A stretch of 64,000 bases of DNA. Source: Pelagibius sp050043265 (GTDB taxonomy: Bacteria > Pseudomonadota > Alphaproteobacteria > Kiloniellales > Kiloniellaceae). The stretch lies in contig JBHJIR010000018.1 of assembly GCA_050043265.1 (NCBI GenBank), positions 1-64,000 of the forward strand. Reading direction: 5' to 3'. Shown here one piece after another: positions 1 through 8,411 of this stretch. The notes below the pieces were generated by a model. It saw nothing but the letters and a program-made list of their open reading frames with translations, had not been told where the DNA came from and did no database searches. How positions within the stretch are numbered: position 1 is the stretch's first letter; each line of letters opens with the position of its first letter. The translations under genes were made by a program, and so were the position numbers.

Positions 1-614
1 CCGCCATCATCATCGTCGGCGGCGCCCTTTCCGGCGTCTTCACGGTGACCGAGTCCGGCGCCTTCGGTGTCATCTACGCCTTCGTGATCACCGCACTGGC
101 CTACCGCAGCCTGTCGTTCAAGGACTTCTGCGCCGCCGTCGCCCAGTCGGTGCGCACCACCGCCATGGTGATGATCCTGGTCGGCAGCGCCACCGCCTTC
201 GCCTATCTTCTGGCGCTCTACCGCGTGCCGGAACAGCTCACCGACCTGCTGCTGGCAATCTCCGACAACCCGATCGTCATCCTGCTGATTCTCAACGTGA
301 TGCTGCTGGTGCTCGGCATGATCATGGACATGGCGGCGCTGATCCTGATCTGTACGCCGATCTTCCTGCCGGTGGTGACCGCCTTTGGCATGGACCCGGT
401 GCAGTTCGGCGTCATCCTGATGATGAACCTGGGGCTCGGGCTCTGCACGCCGCCGGTCGGCGCCTGCCTCTTCGTGGGCTGCGCCATCGGCAACGTGCCC
501 CTCGACAAGGCGGTCAGGACCATCTGGCCGTTCTACCTGGCGATCCTCTTTGCCCTGATGATCGTCACCTTCGTGCCTTCGGCCTCGCTGCTGCTGCCCA
601 GCTTGCTACAATAG
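1..614 (+). CDS. TRAP transporter large permease (DctM type), C-terminal part
   Basis: The reading frame is open from base 3, so the gene begins upstream of the window. It encodes the large membrane subunit of a tripartite ATP-independent periplasmic transporter, which drives sodium- or proton-coupled uptake of organic acids. Visible are the DctM signature around TVTESGAFGVIYAF, several long hydrophobic segments, and the typical end with LGLCTPPVGACLFVGCAIG. The following gene is a uronate dehydrogenase, so uronic acids are the likely cargo; that is inferred from neighbourhood only. The family is clear, the substrate is not. Confidence 0.9.
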   Translation, partial: AIIIVGGALSGVFTVTESGAFGVIYAFVITALAYRSLSFKDFCAAVAQSVRTTAMVMILVGSATAFAYLLALYRVPEQLTDLLLAISDNPIVILLILNVMLLVLGMIMDMAALILICTPIFLPVVTAFGMDPVQFGVILMMNLGLGLCTPPVGACLFVGCAIGNVPLDKAVRTIWPFYLAILFALMIVTFVPSASLLLPSLLQ

Positions 615-695
615 GGCGGTTACATTAGGACCTGCCTGAGACGGCGGGCGGCAGGCGCGCTAATCTTTCCCCTCCTGTTGCAGTTGGAGCCTTCG

Positions 696-1484
696 ATGAA
701 ACGACTTCTGATCACCGGCGCGGCCGGCGGCCTCGGTTCCCTGGCACGCCGCCGCCTGACGGACCTGGCAGAGACCCTGCGGCTCTCGGATATCGCCGAT
801 CTGGGCGAGGCGGCGGCCCATGAGGAGATCCGCCCTTGCGAGCTGTCCGATTTCGCCCAGGCACAGGCGCTGGTCGAGGGTTGCGACGGCATCGTCCACT
901 TCGGCGGCATCTCGGTGGAGAACACCTGGGAGAAGATCCTGCCGGCCAACATCGAAGGAACCTACAACCTCTATGAGGCGGCGCGGCAGAGCGGCGTGAA
1001 GCGCATCTTCTTCGCCAGTTCCAACCACGCCATCGGCTTCTACAAGCGCGAGACCCGCATCGACGCCACCGACCCGGTGCGTCCGGACAGCCTGTATGGC
1101 GTCTCCAAGTGTTTCGGCGAGGCGCTGGCGCGTTACTACTACGACAAGTACGGGGTGGAGACCGCGGTGGTGCGCATCGGCTCCTGCTTCCCCGAGCCCA
1201 AGGACCACCGCATGATGGCGACCTGGCTCAGCGAGGACGACCTGGTCTCCCTCATCGGCCGCGTGTTCGACGCCCCCAAGCTGGGCTACGTCACCGTGTT
1301 CGGCGCCTCCGACAACGAGGAGCAGTGGTGGGACAACCGCTGCGCCGGTTTCCTCGGCTGGCGCCCCAAGGACAGCTCCGAGCCATTCCGCGCGATGATC
1401 GACGCCAAATGCGAGAAACCGGAGTCCGAGGCGCCGGTGAACCGCTACCACGGCGGCGCCTTCGCCATCGCCCGGCTGGACTGA
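696..1484 (+). CDS. udh: Uronate dehydrogenase (NAD-dependent, SDR family)
   Basis: Oxidises D-galacturonate or D-glucuronate to the aldaric acid lactone in the oxidative uronate pathway, in the cytoplasm. The 262-residue protein starts MKRLLITGAAGGLG, giving the GxxGxxG Rossmann motif. It carries the SASSNH-like FASSNHAIGFY stretch, catalytic YGVSK, and VRIGSC and GWRPKD blocks that I recognise from Agrobacterium-type Udh. ATG 696 was chosen over an in-frame TTG at 678 because GGAG lies just upstream and the Rossmann motif begins at once. It directly follows a TRAP permease, fitting uptake plus first oxidation of uronates. Confidence 0.88.
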   Translation: MKRLLITGAAGGLGSLARRRLTDLAETLRLSDIADLGEAAAHEEIRPCELSDFAQAQALVEGCDGIVHFGGISVENTWEKILPANIEGTYNLYEAARQSGVKRIFFASSNHAIGFYKRETRIDATDPVRPDSLYGVSKCFGEALARYYYDKYGVETAVVRIGSCFPEPKDHRMMATWLSEDDLVSLIGRVFDAPKLGYVTVFGASDNEEQWWDNRCAGFLGWRPKDSSEPFRAMIDAKCEKPESEAPVNRYHGGAFAIARLD

Positions 1485-1492
1485 TCTTCGAT

Positions 1493-1660
1493 TCAGTTCG
1501 ATTGCGGCAGCGGCGGGCTCTTGGCAGCGGCCACTGCATACTTCCCTGAGCCTTGTTTTTTAAGCTCTGTTGCCCAGTGTTTGCTTCGATAATCTTCCAC
1601 AATTCGGTCAGCATCAGCCTTTGTGTTGATATCGACGATAAGCTCTAGTCCCTGAGGCAT
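1493..1660 (-). CDS. Small hypothetical protein
   Basis: A 55-residue frame beginning MPQGLELIVDINTK, rich in charged residues, with no signal peptide or membrane segment. It lies immediately downstream of the lipoprotein gene on the same strand and is probably cotranscribed. An AAGGGA stretch sits about a dozen bases before ATG 1660. A longer start at 1681 would overlap the lipoprotein stop. I do not recognise a family. Coding is supported only by position and the Shine-Dalgarno-like sequence. Confidence 0.4.
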   Translation of the reverse strand: MPQGLELIVDINTKADADRIVEDYRSKHWATELKKQGSGKYAVAAAKSPPLPQSN

Positions 1661-1671
1661 CGTTCCATCCC

Positions 1672-2922
1672 TTAGCTGCATCCGGCCAGACCGAGAGCTG
1701 CGCCGACCTGTCTTCGAGCGCCAGCACTCTCTTTGGTATTCATTAGGAAGATGATAGAGCTGGTAATTCCCAGCTTCTTCATCTCGGTATCTATCCGAGC
1801 TTCATTCTCGACATTGATGTCAGCGCCGCCGGGCTTCCAGAAGCTTCGGATGGATGCCGAACAGTTATCGTAACCATAGATTCCGGCTGCCGTTGAAATC
1901 TCATAGCCTGCAGTCATCTGTTCCTGCTGTGCCATCTGTCTGCGGATCACCTCAGAGCACACATCGATAAAGGCTTTCTTGAACTGTGCATCCCCTTTTG
2001 TATCGCCAGCGAGGAGTCCGCGCAGGCAGTAGTCGACCGTATCCTTGGTGAGGAACCAGGTGACCATGGTGTTGACAGCCGTGCTGACATGAGGCTGTAC
2101 CGATGCGGCTTGCGGCAAGTTGACACTAACCGCGGGCCCGCCTGCCGAAACCTCGGCCTCTGCACTGCCGCTGCCACCGCCTCCACCATTCGGATCGGGC
2201 GACTGCCCTGTGGCGGCGTCGCCTCCGCCATCCGGATCCGGTGCTGTCGTCCCTTCATCCTGGGCTGCGCCTCCCGCAGATGGTTCGGGACTGGGACTCG
2301 GTGACGGTTGAGGAGCAGCACCCGCAGCCGGTCCATTCAGATTCACATTAGTGGTCGAATTGGGCCCGGTGCTTGGCGCAACCTTCACCGAGGTCGCGCC
2401 GCGTCCGGCCAGTTCTTCAATCGCCAGTAGCGTCACCATGGCATTGGCGTACTTGTTGGCGATCTGCTCGTAATAGGGCTTGTCGATAAGACCGTTCATG
2501 TAGGCCTCACACTGCCGATAGAGGCCGTCACGCAGCAGCTGGATGGTCGCGTTTCGCACGCCAAGTTGCGAGGCCGTCTCCTGCAAAGCGCTAGCCAGGG
2601 AGGCCTGTATCTGCTCGCCCGAGGGAAACAGACCGCCCGCCGAAGCGGCAAAGGTGCTGCTGATCGCCGAAAGCGCGTCCGGACTGGGTTCGGCGCAGAC
2701 GATTACCTTGCGCCGACGATGATAGTCCTGCGGCGAAGTAAACGCGCCCGAGGCCGGCGCGGACAGTATCGCACGCTGCTTCGCATCGATGACGACGCTA
2801 TTCGCCTGATCGTCCGGCTTCTCCACCTGATAGGTGCGGTAAATCGACGAGAAATTGGCGCCACAGCCGGTCAGCGTAATGACCAGGATGACAGAAGCTG
2901 AGATGTGAAAAATCCGGCGCAT
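1672..2922 (-). CDS. Predicted lipoprotein with low-complexity linker, unknown function
   Basis: A 416-residue protein with a classic lipoprotein signal: MRRIF, a hydrophobic core, then lipobox LTGC, so it should be lipid-anchored to the inner or outer membrane. The N-terminal half (to about residue 190) is helical and includes an RRRKVIVCAEPSPDALS segment. A Pro/Ser/Gly/Asp-rich linker follows, then a C-terminal region with several Cys and a conserved-looking end. ATG 2922 is preceded by GGGGGA; an upstream start would bury the signal peptide. I do not recognise the family. The small gene at 1493-1660 overlaps or abuts its end. Confidence 0.75.
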   Translation of the reverse strand: MRRIFHISASVILVITLTGCGANFSSIYRTYQVEKPDDQANSVVIDAKQRAILSAPASGAFTSPQDYHRRRKVIVCAEPSPDALSAISSTFAASAGGLFPSGEQIQASLASALQETASQLGVRNATIQLLRDGLYRQCEAYMNGLIDKPYYEQIANKYANAMVTLLAIEELAGRGATSVKVAPSTGPNSTTNVNLNGPAAGAAPQPSPSPSPEPSAGGAAQDEGTTAPDPDGGGDAATGQSPDPNGGGGGSGSAEAEVSAGGPAVSVNLPQAASVQPHVSTAVNTMVTWFLTKDTVDYCLRGLLAGDTKGDAQFKKAFIDVCSEVIRRQMAQQEQMTAGYEISTAAGIYGYDNCSASIRSFWKPGGADINVENEARIDTEMKKLGITSSIIFLMNTKESAGARRQVGAALGLAGCS

Positions 2923-3213
2923 CGATCCCCCCATAGCGGGCGTGCTCACCGGCGTTCTGGTCTCTACCTGGCGCACCAAACAACGCCGCTACGGCGCCCG
3001 AGGTCAATCTTGTGCCCACCATCCCTGAGCGAGCGATCACTTCATATTTTTATCGCCATAGTAGTTAAGATCGGGCTCGACTGTGAAGCCTATTCGCCCG
3101 CCCTCCCCCTAATGCGCACAGCGGCCCGGCCTACCGCATTCCGCTGGCCCCCGGGGCGGCCGGCGTGGCATGGTGCGCGTCCTCACCTGAGCCTTTCGCC
3201 GGATTCCCGCCCC

Positions 3214-4146
3214 ATGCCGTCCTCCGCCAGTCCTATCAAGGCGATTGCCTGGATGATTGGCTCGCTGCTGTCCTTTGCCGCCATGGCGGTATCGGTACGC
3301 GAGCTGACCGGGCAGATGCACGCCTTCGAGATGCTGTTCATCCGCAGCAGCCTGGGCATCCTCATTCTGCTGCCGATTCTCAGCCGCCGGAGCAAGGACG
3401 GCGGGGGCAGCGGCTGGCGCCAGATCCGCTTCACCTATCTGGCCGGCCACGGCCTGCGCAACGTCATCCACTTCACCGGACAGGTGATGTGGATTTTCGG
3501 CATCGCCCTGCTGCCGCTGGCTACTGTCATGGCGATCGAGTTCACCTCGCCCCTGTGGGCCGGCGCCCTGGCGGTGCTGTTCCTCGGCGAGCGCCTGAAC
3601 CGCGGCCGCCTCGCCGCCTTCGCGCTGGGCTTCATCGGCATCCTGGTCATCGTGCGGCCCGGCGTGGCCGACGTCAGCGAGGGCGTCATCCTGATGCTGA
3701 TCTGCGCCCTCTTCTTCGGCGCCACCGGGGCCACCACCAAGTGGCTGACCCGGCGCGAGACGGCGCTGGCGATCACCTTCTACATGGTGCTGATGCAGGC
3801 TGCCCTGGGCGCCATCGCGTCGATCTTCGTGTGGCAGCCGGTCCACCTGGAACACGTCCCCTGGCTGGCGCTGATGGCGGTGACCGGCCTGTCGGCCCAC
3901 TACTGCCTGACCAGCGCGCTGGCCGCCGCCGACGCCACCTTCATCATGCCGCTGGACTTCCTGCGCCTGCCGGTGATGGCATTGGCCGGTTTCTTGCTCT
4001 ATGCCGAGCCCTTCGCGCTGTGGACCCTGTTGGGCGCGGCGATCATCTTCTCCGGCAATTACTTCAGCCTGCGCTACGAGCACAAACGCGCCCGCCTGGA
4101 GATTCCAACAGCGGCACCGCCGCCGGGCAGCGGCCCGCTGGGCTAG
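3214..4146 (+). CDS. EamA/DMT-family transporter
   Basis: A 310-residue inner-membrane protein with about ten hydrophobic helices in two EamA repeats, the usual drug/metabolite transporter layout. The first repeat ends with GERLNRGRLAAFALGFIGILVIVRPG, the hallmark EamA motif; the second ends with the equivalent LLGAAIIFSGNY. Substrate is unknown; members export amino acids, purines or small organics. ATG 3214 (MPSSASPIKAIAW) gives the usual family length. An open frame extends far upstream but lacks any credible start or membrane segment. It stands alone, divergent from the lipoprotein gene. Confidence 0.85.
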   Translation: MPSSASPIKAIAWMIGSLLSFAAMAVSVRELTGQMHAFEMLFIRSSLGILILLPILSRRSKDGGGSGWRQIRFTYLAGHGLRNVIHFTGQVMWIFGIALLPLATVMAIEFTSPLWAGALAVLFLGERLNRGRLAAFALGFIGILVIVRPGVADVSEGVILMLICALFFGATGATTKWLTRRETALAITFYMVLMQAALGAIASIFVWQPVHLEHVPWLALMAVTGLSAHYCLTSALAAADATFIMPLDFLRLPVMALAGFLLYAEPFALWTLLGAAIIFSGNYFSLRYEHKRARLEIPTAAPPPGSGPLG

Positions 4147-4242
4147 ACCGGCACCAATGTCTCTCTGGAACTATCGCCCGCCGGCCCGCGTTGAAGGGCG
4201 AGACGCGATGATATTTGTCGCAACCCACCACAGGAGACTGCG

Positions 4243-4926
4243 ATGACTGACAAGAGAAAATTCTTTACCGCGCCGGCCTTGGCCATGGCTGCGGTCGTTG
4301 CGACCGGTCTGACCGCTGCCCCGGCGGCCCTGGATAGCCATGGGGCCCTGGGCCTGAACAGCGCCGCGGCCCAGACTGCCGGCAGCTACGAAAGCGCTTT
4401 CCAGATCCTCGGAACGACGGCCGATGAAATGCGCGCCGACGTCGATCAGGTGAGCGCCGATACGGCGTCCGGCCCGCTGGGCGTATACGAGCGGGCCATG
4501 CGCAACGGCAATCTCGACGCCGCCGCGCGCGTTCTGGCCCAGGCGGCGCACCGCCCGGTGACCGAGGCCCTGGTCCTGGATCTCAACAAGACCCTGGGTG
4601 TGGACACGAGCCTGAGCGCCGAACAGGTCGCCACAGCCGCGGCGGCACAACAGGATCCCAAGCGCATCACCATGGCGGCGCAGGCGAACGATCCCCTGCC
4701 CTTCGACCATACGACGCTGAACGTCCATAGCCGTCAGTTCGACGCCTACGAGGCGGCCGCGCGCAAGGGCAATCTGGACGCCGCCGCGAAGGCGTTCGCC
4801 CGGGCGACGGAACTGCCCGTCACCGAGAAGATGGTTCGTCAGGTGAACGAGCAGCGCGGCATCCAGTCGCGCCTGTCGGTGCAGCAGGTCGCCAAGGCGG
4901 CCGTTGCCGAGCAGAAGCGCAACTAA
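4243..4926 (+). CDS. Secreted protein with two homologous repeats, unknown function
   Basis: A 227-residue protein with an Ala-rich signal peptide ending near AAAQT, so probably periplasmic. The mature part has two copies of a roughly 58-residue module. One begins VYERAMRNGNLDAAARVLAQA and the other AYEAAARKGNLDAAAKAFARA; each continues with a PVTE and an LSAEQVA/LSVQQVA segment. The helix-turn-helix-like copies suggest a small alpha-solenoid or duplicated helical domain. GGAG precedes ATG 4243, and a strong terminator follows at about 4981, so it is a single-gene transcription unit. I do not recognise a named family. Confidence 0.75.
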   Translation: MTDKRKFFTAPALAMAAVVATGLTAAPAALDSHGALGLNSAAAQTAGSYESAFQILGTTADEMRADVDQVSADTASGPLGVYERAMRNGNLDAAARVLAQAAHRPVTEALVLDLNKTLGVDTSLSAEQVATAAAAQQDPKRITMAAQANDPLPFDHTTLNVHSRQFDAYEAAARKGNLDAAAKAFARATELPVTEKMVRQVNEQRGIQSRLSVQQVAKAAVAEQKRN

Positions 4927-4980
4927 GCGCAGGGCGCCTGGAAAGAGCGTAACGGACGCACTGCGTCCGGCACTGATGCT

Positions 4981-5009
4981 ACGGCGGGACCTCGGTCCCG
5001 CCGTTTTTC
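4981..5009 (+). terminator. Rho-independent terminator after the repeat protein gene
   Basis: Stem GGCGGGAC / GTCCCGCC with a CTCG loop, followed by five T on the plus strand. It ends the 4243-4926 transcript. Confidence 0.85.
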
Positions 5010-5025
5010 TTGTCGGTTCCGCAAC

Positions 5026-5066
5026 GTCGCGCTTCGCGCTAGAGCAAGGTCGCGCTTCGCGCTAGA
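5026..5066. repeat. Two 18-bp direct repeats
   Basis: GTCGCGCTTCGCGCTAGA occurs at 5026-5043 and again at 5049-5066, five bases apart, each containing a small GCGCTTCGCGC hairpin. They lie between the terminator and the enoyl-CoA hydratase start. Function unknown. Confidence 0.8.
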
Positions 5067-5102
5067 AAGAGCGTTCCCCGGCAGCACAAGCGGAGCGCCC
5101 AG

Positions 5103-5894
5103 ATGACCTACAGCACCCTCGATTACGAGCTCCGCGACGGCGTCGCCTGGATCACCTTTACCCGGCCCGAGCGGTTCAACGCCCTCGACCCGGCGATGGC
5201 GCGCGAACTCTGCGACGTCGCCAACCTGTGCAGCAGCGACCGGCGGGTGCGGGCGGCCGTGTTGACCGGCAGCGGCGAACAGGCCTTCTGCGCCGGCCGC
5301 GACGTCTCCGTGTTCGCCGACAATCTCGACACCATCGAGGTGCTGGTCAAGGAGATGACGACCTACCTGCACGCCGCGGTGTCGCGTTTCGCCCGCATGC
5401 GCGCGCCGCTGATTGCCGCGGTCAACAGCGTCGCCGCCGGGGCCGGCTTCAGCCTGGTCACCGGCTGCGACCTCGCCATCGCCGCCGAGGGCGCGACCTT
5501 CACCAGCGCCTATACCCGCATCGGCCTCACCCCCGACGGCAGTTCAACCTATTTCCTCAGCCGCCTCGTCGGCACGCGCCGCGCGGCAGAACTCTACCTC
5601 ACCAACCGGGTGCTCTCGGCACCGGAAGCGCTCGACTGGGGCTTGGTGAACCGGGTGGTGCCGGCGGCCGACCTGCTGGACACCGCCGGCACCCTGGCCC
5701 GCCAGCTCGCCGACGGGCCGACGGCGGCCCACGGCGGGGTCAAGGCCCTGCTGCAGAGCGCCGCCACGGAGAGCCTGGAAACCCAGATGGAGCTGGAAAG
5801 CCGCGCCATCGCCGCCGCCGGCGCCAGTGCCGACGGCCAGGAGGGCATCCGCGCCTTTATCGCCAAACGCCGGCCCAAGTTCACCGGCCACTGA
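5103..5894 (+). CDS. Enoyl-CoA hydratase/isomerase family protein
   Basis: A 263-residue crotonase-fold enzyme acting on acyl-CoA thioesters. Oxyanion-hole blocks are visible: AFCAGRDVSVF near residue 61 and AAGAGFSLVTGCDLAIA near residue 111. GLTPDGSSTYFL places an acidic residue (D145) where PaaG-type isomerases have theirs, and the hydratase glutamate pair is not evident. Isomerase or ring-opening-pathway activity is therefore as likely as hydration. It is isolated between unrelated genes, so the pathway cannot be assigned. Confidence 0.87.
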   Translation: MTYSTLDYELRDGVAWITFTRPERFNALDPAMARELCDVANLCSSDRRVRAAVLTGSGEQAFCAGRDVSVFADNLDTIEVLVKEMTTYLHAAVSRFARMRAPLIAAVNSVAAGAGFSLVTGCDLAIAAEGATFTSAYTRIGLTPDGSSTYFLSRLVGTRRAAELYLTNRVLSAPEALDWGLVNRVVPAADLLDTAGTLARQLADGPTAAHGGVKALLQSAATESLETQMELESRAIAAAGASADGQEGIRAFIAKRRPKFTGH

Positions 5895-6007
5895 GCCGCC
5901 CCCCAGCCCCCCAGGGCCTCAGGTCCCCAGGCCCGATTTCCCGCCTTTCCGCCGGGTTCGCAACTTTGTCGCCGCCCCGGGCATCCCCGCCCTTGACCGT
6001 ATCGATA

Positions 6008-6033
6008 TTGCGAGTCATTCTCATTCTCATCAA
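6008..6033. promoter_or_regulatory. Fur-box-like iron-responsive site (candidate)
   Basis: Read on the minus strand, the site contains ATGAGAATGAGAATGACT, three hexamers of the kind that make up Fur binding sites. It lies about 30 bases before the ATG at 6062. No quantitative match was computed. Confidence 0.4.
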
Positions 6034-6061
6034 ACGAGCTCGCCCGAGGGACGCCGCCACG

Positions 6062-7162
6062 ATGGATTCTGCCTTTTCCGCTTTAAATGGGTCCGCCTAC
6101 CCTGCCCTGCCGCGCCCACGCGGTGCCGCCCCACGCTGCGTGGCCAACCTGGCCTTTTCCGAGATTCTGGTGATCTGGGCGCTGCGCCGCTACAGCAACT
6201 GCCGTCTGGGCGTCGAGGCGCGCGCCGCGATCATCGCGCCGGAGTTCTCCCGCGCCTTCGGGCGCGCCCGGCTGGAGGAGACACTGTCCGCCTTCGCGGC
6301 CCTGGCCGACAGCCTGACCCGGGCGGCGCGTCTGCCGCAGGCGTTGTCCGCCGTCGAAGACGACCGCATCAACGCGACCGAGGAAGCGGTGCTGTCGGCC
6401 CTGGCGGCGTTCCAGCGCGACGAGGCGGCGCAGGCGGAGTCACTCGGCGAGTGGTGTCTGCTGCCGGCCGGCCGCGCCGGCTTCATCGCCGGTGCCCGGC
6501 GCCTGGCCCTGACCATGCGCGAGGCCGGCCACATGATTCCCTACGAAGCGCCGCGGCGCCGCGCCCTGGGCCTAGACGGGGCGGCCGACAGCGACAGGCC
6601 GTTGCCGGCCGCCGGCGATCTGGCGGCGCTGCAGCCCAGCGAGCGCGGGCTGGTGACCGGCCTGCGCCTGTGGGTCGCCGCCTTCCGCCAGCAGGACGAC
6701 TCGCTGGCCGTCGTGCGCAGCCACTTCGAGGAACAGTTCAACGCCTCGGACAGTCTGTGGGGCGATCGGCGCAGCGGCGGCGCTGCCGGGCTCAGCCTGC
6801 ATGCCATCCTGCGCACCACCACGCAGGCGGCGACGCGGCCGGTCGACGTGCACTGCCCGACCTGCCCCGCCCTGTCGCCCGACGAGGCCCGCCTGCTGGA
6901 AGCCGTCGCCTGGCTGCAGCGTGAGATCGCCGAGCCGGCGCAGACCGCCCTCGGTGACTGGTTGCCCCCGGCGGCGCTGCGCCTGTCGCTCAGCCCGGCG
7001 CGCGGCCTCGCCCATGCCCTGCTGGCGGCGGAAGAGATCCTGCCGCTGCGCGACTGGGATTTCACGGCCCTGACGCCCGCCGCCGGCGCGGCGGCAGACG
7101 ACGGTGCACCCGCGGAAGACCCGCAACCGCAAGCAGCCGGCACGGCGCCGACGCTGCACTGA
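6062..7162 (+). CDS. Hypothetical protein, possibly iron-regulated
   Basis: A 366-residue soluble, Ala/Leu-rich, mostly helical protein without signal peptide or membrane segment. A CPTCP motif at about residue 262 could bind metal or be redox-active. The start MDSAFSALNGSAY at 6062 follows the Fur-box-like site; the same open frame extends 800 bases further upstream, but that part is the shadow of the enoyl-CoA hydratase. A peroxiredoxin gene begins 34 bases downstream with its own ribosome-binding site and is probably cotranscribed, suggesting a link to iron or oxidative stress. I do not recognise the family. Confidence 0.7.
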   Translation: MDSAFSALNGSAYPALPRPRGAAPRCVANLAFSEILVIWALRRYSNCRLGVEARAAIIAPEFSRAFGRARLEETLSAFAALADSLTRAARLPQALSAVEDDRINATEEAVLSALAAFQRDEAAQAESLGEWCLLPAGRAGFIAGARRLALTMREAGHMIPYEAPRRRALGLDGAADSDRPLPAAGDLAALQPSERGLVTGLRLWVAAFRQQDDSLAVVRSHFEEQFNASDSLWGDRRSGGAAGLSLHAILRTTTQAATRPVDVHCPTCPALSPDEARLLEAVAWLQREIAEPAQTALGDWLPPAALRLSLSPARGLAHALLAAEEILPLRDWDFTALTPAAGAAADDGAPAEDPQPQAAGTAPTLH

Positions 7163-7196
7163 CGGCACCGACAGAAAAGCAAGAGGAGCAAACATC

Positions 7197-7718
7197 ATGC
7201 TCGGCAGCGGCGATCGCGTGCCCCACGTCACCTTTTCCCTGCGCCACGACGGCCGCTGGATGGAGACGACTACCGACGCGCTGTTCAAGGGGCGCTCGGT
7301 CGTGGTCTTCGCGGTCCCCGGCGCTTTCTCGACCTCCTGTTCCGGGCGCCACCTGCCCGGCTACGTCGCCCTGGCCAAGAACATCAAGGCAATGGGTATC
7401 GACGAGATCTTCTGCATTGCCGTGAACGACGCCTTCGTGATGAACGCCTGGGCGCGCGACCAGGGAATCGAGGACGAAGTCACGCTGCTACCCGATGGCA
7501 ACGGCACCTTCGCCCGCGCCATGGGTATGCTGACGGACAAGAGCCATCTGGGCTTCGGCCTGCGCACCTGGCGCTATTCCATGGTGGTGCGCGATGGCAT
7601 CATTGACCGCATCTTCGTCGAAAATCCGAAAGGCGGCGACGATCCCTTCGAGGTGAGCGACGCCATCACCCTGCTGGACTACCTCGACAGCCAGTCGCTG
7701 CGTGCCGTTGCCGAATAG
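7197..7718 (+). CDS. Peroxiredoxin, Prx5/redoxin family
   Basis: A 173-residue thiol peroxidase reducing hydroperoxides in the cytoplasm. The active-site motif PGAFSTSCSGRHLPGY (peroxidatic Cys48, with the preceding Thr and later Arg) is that of Prx5-type enzymes. AAGAGGAG precedes ATG 7197, which gives the standard short Prx5 N-terminus. It follows the hypothetical protein closely and converges with an OsmC-like gene, its stop two bases from theirs, so two peroxide-linked genes face each other. Confidence 0.9.
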   Translation: MLGSGDRVPHVTFSLRHDGRWMETTTDALFKGRSVVVFAVPGAFSTSCSGRHLPGYVALAKNIKAMGIDEIFCIAVNDAFVMNAWARDQGIEDEVTLLPDGNGTFARAMGMLTDKSHLGFGLRTWRYSMVVRDGIIDRIFVENPKGGDDPFEVSDAITLLDYLDSQSLRAVAE

Positions 7719-7720
7719 GC

Positions 7721-8236
7721 TTATCCGAGCTGCGCCGTCACCGTCACCGGCGGCGCGGCCCTCAGGGTCTGGTAGACCACGCAATAACGCTCCGTCAGTT
7801 TCAGCAGACTCGCCAGTTCCTCCGCGGAGAGGTCGCCGTCGATCTCGAAGCTGAGGCGGATATCGCGGAAGCCGACCGGCGCTTCCTTGTCCACCCCCAG
7901 CGTGCCCCTGAAATCCAGGTCGCCCTCGGCCTTGACCTTGGCATTGCGGATTTCCAGGGCGAGCGCCGTGGCCACGGCATTCAGGGTCACCCCGGCGCAG
8001 GCGACCAGCGCCTCCAGCAGCATATCCCCGGAACAGGCCTGCAGGCCGCTGCCGCCGGTCGCGGGATGCAGGCCGGCCTCGACCAGGGCGCGGCCGGTCG
8101 CGACGGAGCAGCTGAGCCCCTCGCCGATCGAGCCTTCGGCCTTCAGAGTGACGACGGCGGCTTCCGGGTCGTCCCGGTAGCGTGCCTTGATCGGGGCTTG
8201 CATCTGTTTCAGTTCAACCGCATCCATAGTGAACAT
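7721..8236 (-). CDS. OsmC/Ohr family protein
   Basis: A 171-residue protein of the OsmC fold, a family of Cys-dependent organic hydroperoxide reductases. Both conserved cysteines are present: one in CSGDMLLEALVACAGVTL and one in the C-terminal ERYCVVYQTL. Start is ATG 8236 (MFTM) or 8227 (MDAVELKQ). Its gene converges on the peroxiredoxin gene and its promoter region (about 8237-8400) is shared with the divergent kinase fusion. Confidence 0.87.
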   Translation of the reverse strand: MFTMDAVELKQMQAPIKARYRDDPEAAVVTLKAEGSIGEGLSCSVATGRALVEAGLHPATGGSGLQACSGDMLLEALVACAGVTLNAVATALALEIRNAKVKAEGDLDFRGTLGVDKEAPVGFRDIRLSFEIDGDLSAEELASLLKLTERYCVVYQTLRAAPPVTVTAQLG

Positions 8237-8411
8237 CCTTGCGTTCCAGGGGTTTCATCTCCCATGGAAAGACTGCGAGGACGGCCGCCGGAAGGCAAGG
8301 TCGCCGCCTCTAACATTGACGTGAGCGGTCTTGAGCCATCTCAATGAGCGCCCGGCCAGCGGCGCTAGAGTAACGCAGCGTTGCCGAGTGCCAGCAGGAA
8401 AGGAAGCGGAC

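Noticed and set aside
5228..6061. Long open frame upstream of the 366-residue hypothetical protein
   Set aside because: This part is the shadow of the enoyl-CoA hydratase in another frame; the real start is the ATG at 6062.
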